Below are positions 60,372-64,000 of a stretch of DNA of 64,000 bases, piece after piece (positions within the stretch are counted from its first letter, which is position 1; the number at the start of each line of letters is the position of its first letter). The DNA lies in the NCBI RefSeq assembly GCF_000429365.1, contig NZ_AUBS01000020.1:1-64000 (forward strand). Direction: 5' to 3'. The stretch is from Pseudodonghicola xiamenensis DSM 18339 (GTDB lineage Bacteria > Pseudomonadota > Alphaproteobacteria > Rhodobacterales > Rhodobacteraceae). Made by a program: the position numbers and the translations under genes. The notes beneath the pieces are model-generated. The model was not told the DNA's origin, ran no database searches, and saw nothing but the letters and a program-made list of their open reading frames with translations.

Positions 60372-60962
60372 ATGAAACACCGTCACTTCATCGCAGGTAT
60401 CGTTGTCGCAGTAGGGGCGGTTGCCGCAACCGCGGTTCTGGCGCAGCAGGGCGCAATGGATGCGGCCGGCATGGGCCGGGGCATGGGGCCGCGAATGTCC
60501 TTCGAAGAGCTGGATACCAATGGCGATGGCCAGATCTCCAAGGAAGAGATGCAGGCCCGGGTGCAGGGGCGGTTCAATGCCCTGGATGCGGATGGCAACG
60601 GCACGATCAGCCTGGAAGAGATGCAGGCGCAGGCGCGTCAGCGGGCCGACGAGCGCGCGGCGTGGATGTTCAAGCAGATGGACGAGAACGGCGATGGCGC
60701 CCTGAGCGCTGACGAAATGAAGGGGCCGCGCCGATCCGACGGTATGATGAACCGCATGTTCTCGCGGATGGATCAGGACCAGAGCGGCACTATCTCGAAA
60801 GAGGAGTTCGACAATGCTCAGGCCCGGATGCGGAAGTTCGACCACAAGCGGATGGGCGATCCCGACGGCAAGCACATGCACCAGCGTCAGTGGATGATGG
60901 ATGGCAATTGTGACGGTCCCGGCCGCGGTGCCGGGAAAGCGCCGATGCAGGGCAACAACTGA
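60372..60962 (+). CDS. Periplasmic EF-hand protein
   Basis: A 196-residue secreted protein with a signal peptide (MKHRHFIAGIVVAVGAVAATAVLAQ) and four EF-hand loops: DTNGDGQISKEE, DADGNGTISLEE, DENGDGALSADE and DQDQSGTISKEE, all with the needed acidic positions. It is Met-rich around the loops (GMGRGMGPRM, MMNRMF, HMHQRQWMMDG), which could also allow copper or other metal binding. Followed closely by a sigma factor gene, so it may be part of an envelope-metal response. Confidence 0.88.
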   Translation: MKHRHFIAGIVVAVGAVAATAVLAQQGAMDAAGMGRGMGPRMSFEELDTNGDGQISKEEMQARVQGRFNALDADGNGTISLEEMQAQARQRADERAAWMFKQMDENGDGALSADEMKGPRRSDGMMNRMFSRMDQDQSGTISKEEFDNAQARMRKFDHKRMGDPDGKHMHQRQWMMDGNCDGPGRGAGKAPMQGNN

Positions 60963-60975
60963 TCCGGTGGCCCGG

Positions 60976-61623
60976 ATGGGGCGTATATTCGGCTCCCGCG
61001 CCGGGCATGATCAGGCCGCTTCGCCTCGGGGCGAAGCGGTGGCCGTTCCGGACGAGACCTTGTCTGACGATGCGTTGCTGGTGCTTTTCGCCAATGGCGA
61101 TCCGCAGGCGGCACGGCAGTTGACGGCGCGGCTGGGGCCGCGCGTCTACGGCGTTGCGATGCGGGTGCTGGGGGATCGGGACGAGGCCGAGGATGTCGCC
61201 CAGGAGGCGATGATGCGGCTGTGGAAGATGGCGCCGGACTGGCGTCCGGGACAGGCGCAGGTATCGACCTGGTTGTATCGGGTGGCGATGAATCTCTGTC
61301 TTGACCGCAAACGGCGGGGCGCGCGTGCCGGCGCGGAGCGGCTGGACGATGTGCCAGAGCCGATGGATCCGGCGCCGGGTGCGCCCGAGCTGATGCAGGA
61401 CGGGGCCCGGGCCGAGGCTCTGCAGCGCGCGCTGATGGTCCTGCCGGACCGACAGCGGCAGGCGGTGGTCCTGCGCCACATCGAGGAACTTTCTAATCCG
61501 GAGATCGCTGAGATCATGGAAATCAGTGTCGACGCGGTCGAGAGTCTGACCGCCCGGGGCAAACGGGCGCTGGCGGCGGGGCTGGCCGGGCGACGTGAGG
61601 AATTGGGGTATAACGATGGCTGA
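60976..61623 (+). CDS. ECF-type RNA polymerase sigma factor
   Basis: A 215-residue sigma-70 family protein. Region 2 is at about 45-110 (LLVLFANGDPQAARQLTARLG, RVLGDRDEAEDVAQEAMMRLW, STWLYRVAMNLCLDRKRR) and region 4 at about 155-205 (ALMVLPDRQRQAVVLRHIEELSNPEIAEIM, DAVESLTARGKRAL). The start is uncertain: ATG 60976 lies 14 bp after the EF-hand gene; a GTG at 61036 would also fit. It overlaps the next gene by 8 nt, which is expected to be its regulator. Confidence 0.9.
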   Translation: MGRIFGSRAGHDQAASPRGEAVAVPDETLSDDALLVLFANGDPQAARQLTARLGPRVYGVAMRVLGDRDEAEDVAQEAMMRLWKMAPDWRPGQAQVSTWLYRVAMNLCLDRKRRGARAGAERLDDVPEPMDPAPGAPELMQDGARAEALQRALMVLPDRQRQAVVLRHIEELSNPEIAEIMEISVDAVESLTARGKRALAAGLAGRREELGYNDG

Positions 61624-62002
61624 GAAACTGACACGGGACGTCGGGCTGGATGCCTTCTTCTCCGCTGCCCGGGATGATCGGATCGGCATGCCTGCGGGTC
61701 TTGCCGAACGTATGCGGGCCGATGCCGCGATGGTGCAGGCGGGCTTCGGGCGGCCGGTGATCGCCGATGAACCGCAGCGCAGTTCCGGCGGGCTGCTCTC
61801 ACAGCTTTGGGGGGCGTTGGGCGGTTGGCCGGCGCTGAGCGGCATGGCCGTTGCCGGGGCTGCGGGTATCTGGCTGGGGGTGGCGCCGCCGAATTTTCTG
61901 CCTGATCCGCTGAACGTGGTCATGCAGCAAGGCCAGCAGGCCGATGTCGATGTTCTGGACAGCAGTTATGTTCTGTCCGCCATGTTGCAGGAGGATGGTT
62001 GA
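61616..62002 (+). CDS. Membrane-anchored protein, possible anti-sigma factor
   Basis: A 128-residue protein overlapping the sigma gene end by 8 nt. It has a charged N-terminal part (TRDVGLDAFFSAARDDRIGMPAGL, LAERMRADAAMV), one membrane segment (WPALSGMAVAGAAGIWLGVA) and a short C-terminal part rich in Asp. The layout (sigma gene, overlap, single membrane span) is that of an anti-sigma factor, but no zinc-binding HxxxCxxC is present. Confidence 0.75.
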   Translation: MAEKLTRDVGLDAFFSAARDDRIGMPAGLAERMRADAAMVQAGFGRPVIADEPQRSSGGLLSQLWGALGGWPALSGMAVAGAAGIWLGVAPPNFLPDPLNVVMQQGQQADVDVLDSSYVLSAMLQEDG

Positions 62003-62003
62003 G

Positions 62004-62501
62004 ATGACCGTGACTGACAGTGATCGCAAGCCGCCCCGGATGCGGCCCTGGCTGCGGGGCCTTCTGGCAGTGTCCTTGGCGCTGAACCTGGCGGTGGCGG
62101 GGCTGGTGATCGGAGCTGCCATCCGGTTCGGAGAGCGGCACGAGCGCAGCCATCCGCCGATGCCCCTGGGGGCGCTGCTGTTCCGCGAATTGCCGCGGGA
62201 AGATCGCAAGATGTTGCGTGATCGGGGTTGGGAAACGCGTGAGGATCGCAATGCCCGGCGTCGGGCCGAAGCCGCCGCACTGGATACGGCGCTGCGCGCA
62301 GTGCCCTTCGATCCCGCACCGCTCGAGGCTTTCGTTGCCAGGGACGCGGCCCGCCAGCAGGCGTTCGAAACCGCGATGCATGCAGCCTGGCTGTCCCGGG
62401 TCGCGGCGATGAGCGACGCGCAGCGCGACCAATATGCCGACCGGTTGCAGGATGCGCTGCGTCGTCAGGATGAACGCCGGAAGGACCGGTCGGACAAATG
62501 A
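62004..62501 (+). CDS. CpxP/Spy-like periplasmic heavy-metal resistance protein
   Basis: A 165-residue protein with an N-terminal membrane anchor (LRGLLAVSLALNLAVAGLVIGAAI) and a helical, Arg/Ala-rich periplasmic region with the repeated LFRELPREDRKMLRDRG and MHAAWLSRVAAMSDAQRDQYADRL, the LTxxQ-type helices of CpxP/Spy/CnrX-like sensors. The start at 62004 follows GGAGG (61990-61994) and is 2 nt after the previous stop. With the sigma factor and its partner it forms a metal or envelope-stress sensing unit (compare CnrX-Y-H). Confidence 0.8.
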   Translation: MTVTDSDRKPPRMRPWLRGLLAVSLALNLAVAGLVIGAAIRFGERHERSHPPMPLGALLFRELPREDRKMLRDRGWETREDRNARRRAEAAALDTALRAVPFDPAPLEAFVARDAARQQAFETAMHAAWLSRVAAMSDAQRDQYADRLQDALRRQDERRKDRSDK

Positions 62502-62582
62502 CCGCCGTGCCCCGGGGTGGGGCTCGGTGACAGACCGGTCAGCGGGGGCATCATCACCCTGATGGCTGGGCCTGGGCTGATG

Positions 62583-64000
62583 TCAGGCGGTGGCGGCGGG
62601 TTGTGCCAGCCTCACCCGGTTGCGGCCGCTGCGCTTGGCCGAATAAAGCGCCCGATCCGCCCGCCGGATCAGCCGGCTGAGCGCCTGTGCCGGATCCTCT
62701 TTCTCCTGGCCGGGCAGCGGGCTGCCGAACCTGCCGGTCTCGGGCGTGCTGAGCGCGACCCCGATGCTGACAGTCATGGCGATGGGCTCTGCCGTGGCCG
62801 ACGTCTGGAACGGCGAAGACTGGATCGCCGCACAGAGCCGCCGGGCGGCGCTTTCCGCCTCCTCCGGGCGACACCGGGGCAGGGCGATCAGGAATTCCTC
62901 TCCTCCCATTCGGGCGATCAGATCGCCGGGATGCAGCGCTGCGCGCAGGCGTTCGGCGGCCTCGATCAGGACGGCATCGCCTGCCGGATGGCCCCATCTG
63001 TCGTTGATGCGCTTGAAATGATCCAGATCGGCCAGCAGCACTGCAAAGCTTTCGTTTCGTTCCTTCGCGGCCCGGGCGATCTCCGCCAGGCGGGGCATGG
63101 CATAGCGGCGGTTATAAAGCCCGGTCATCGAATCCTGCACCGCAGCGCGCAATTCGTTGCGCAGGGTGGCGCGCATCCGATCCGACCGCTGCTTGCGCCG
63201 CAGTTGCGCATCGAGCTTCAGCGCCAGCTCATCGGGGTCGAAGCCATTGGTCAGCACGTCATGGGCGCCCCGATCCAGGGCTTCGGCGGCAAGCCTGGCG
63301 TTGCCGGGTTCGGGCACGGCAATCACTGCGCTTTCACGGGTCGTGCCCCGGGCACGCAGATCGGCCAGCAGGTTGAGCCCCGCGTCGTCATGTTCCGCCA
63401 ATTCCACCACCACGGCGTCGGGGGGCTGGCCCTGAAACAGGGGATGCATGTCGCCGATCCGGTGGCTTTCGATCTGGTGGTGACAGCAATCCCGCATTGC
63501 CGAGCGCCATTCCCGGGTTGATCGATCCTGCCGGTTCAGCAGCATCACCTGCGCCCGGCTCGGCGGCGGGACATAGCTTCTGGCGGGGTCGGCCAAACCT
63601 TGCGCGCTATAGCCTTGCAAGGGCAGCGGCGCGGTGGCCAGATCCATTTCCTCGGCGCTGAAGCCGGAACGGATCAGGCTGCGCACCCGGGCCTGCAGCA
63701 ACCGGTCGTCAACCGGCTGGGACAGTGCCTCGTCCATACCGGCCTCCAGCGCCCTGAGCCGGGCGGCACGGTCGTTCTCTCCGACGATGGCAAGGATCGG
63801 GATCGCTGCCAGCAGCGGGTCGGGACGCAGCAGTTGCGGCAGGCGGCTGGCATCGCCGTCGGGCAGCGTCAGCGAGGTGATGATCAGATCGGGCCGCACC
63901 TTGCGCACAAGCTGCAGAATGCCGGCGAGCCGACCGATCTGCACGACGCGATACCAGGCCGCCGAAAGCTGCACCTTCAGCATGATCCGGGTGGTCGCCA
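62583..64000 (-). CDS. PleD-like response-regulator diguanylate cyclase, 5' end outside window
   Basis: The window holds 466 residues from the Met at 63983, but the frame continues (ATTRIMLKVQL) off the right edge, where the first strand of a receiver domain is expected. REC1 and REC2 both lack the phosphoacceptor Asp: the strands read DLIITSLTLPDG and DAVVVELAEHDD. The C-terminal GGDEF domain has FAVLLADLDHFKRINDRWGH and an intact MGGEEF site, so it should make cyclic-di-GMP. The inhibitory RxxD site appears to read HPGD. It is probably controlled by dimerisation rather than by phosphorylation of these receivers. Confidence 0.9.
   Translation of the reverse strand, partial: ATTRIMLKVQLSAAWYRVVQIGRLAGILQLVRKVRPDLIITSLTLPDGDASRLPQLLRPDPLLAAIPILAIVGENDRAARLRALEAGMDEALSQPVDDRLLQARVRSLIRSGFSAEEMDLATAPLPLQGYSAQGLADPARSYVPPPSRAQVMLLNRQDRSTREWRSAMRDCCHHQIESHRIGDMHPLFQGQPPDAVVVELAEHDDAGLNLLADLRARGTTRESAVIAVPEPGNARLAAEALDRGAHDVLTNGFDPDELALKLDAQLRRKQRSDRMRATLRNELRAAVQDSMTGLYNRRYAMPRLAEIARAAKERNESFAVLLADLDHFKRINDRWGHPAGDAVLIEAAERLRAALHPGDLIARMGGEEFLIALPRCRPEEAESAARRLCAAIQSSPFQTSATAEPIAMTVSIGVALSTPETGRFGSPLPGQEKEDPAQALSRLIRRADRALYSAKRSGRNRVRLAQPAATA

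Overview
The window is GC-rich DNA with dense, short-spaced operons and many ATGA stop/start overlaps. Protein signatures (Rhodobacteraceae-style MetG with an FSTSRG loop, TRAP transporters, PotABCD- and Ugp-type ABC operons, a fused carnitine dehydrogenase/thioesterase) point to an alphaproteobacterium of the Rhodobacterales (Paracoccus/Rhodobacter-like). No rRNA, tRNA, CRISPR array or phage genes were seen. The content is mostly accessory catabolism and transport, with one core gene (metG).

Layout. 1-0.6 kb: one end of an insertion sequence abutting the C-terminal stub of an MBL-fold hydrolase. 0.6-7.7 kb: a minus-strand operon (CocE/NonD hydrolase, GAF protein, polyamine-type ABC transporter) with a divergent LysR regulator. 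8-12.8 kb: an AcoR-like activator with a degenerate AAA+ domain, an 18-bp palindrome, a flavin monooxygenase with an N-terminal SnoaL-like domain, and a butanediol-type dehydrogenase. 13.2-16.4 kb: a large autotransporter whose passenger is an endonuclease/exonuclease/phosphatase domain. Then DeoR and Lrp regulators, and 18.3-21.9 kb: a sulfate ABC operon (CysA, W, T, P) in which the binding protein has an extra N-terminal segment. 22.3-26.8 kb: TetR, tandem operators, thiolase, thioesterase, MFS, epoxide hydrolase-like protein. 26.8-29.4 kb: alpha/beta hydrolase, ArsR regulator with palindrome, MgtC/DUF4010 membrane protein. 29.6-39.0 kb: amidase, TRAP transporter, TetR, RidA, FAD oxidoreductase, class III aminotransferase, YitT protein. 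A 15-bp element (one mismatch) lies at both the amidase and the TRAP promoters, so this looks like one regulon for uptake and breakdown of an amide or amino compound.

39.2-48.9 kb: a TetR-linked Ugp-type ABC operon with a phosphodiesterase and a tyrosine phosphatase. This stretch is decaying: the phosphodiesterase, the ATPase, a LysR regulator and an MBL-MoaF gene are frameshifted or stopped, and an SDR gene has lost its start. A (TCTTG)14 tract sits in its middle. 49.2-53.8 kb: metG, an SDR remnant, an MFS transporter and an aldo/keto reductase. 53.8-58.1 kb: an L-carnitine to glycine betaine pathway (GlxA-type AraC regulator, beta-keto acid cleavage enzyme, SDR, carnitine dehydrogenase-thioesterase fusion) with a perfect inverted repeat in the divergent promoter. 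58.1-64 kb: EamA transporter, Nudix hydrolase, DUF983 protein, an EF-hand/sigma factor/CpxP-like envelope cluster, and a PleD-like diguanylate cyclase running off the right edge.

All calls come from reading the sequence and family knowledge; no database search was run. Frameshift calls cannot be told from sequencing errors without read data.
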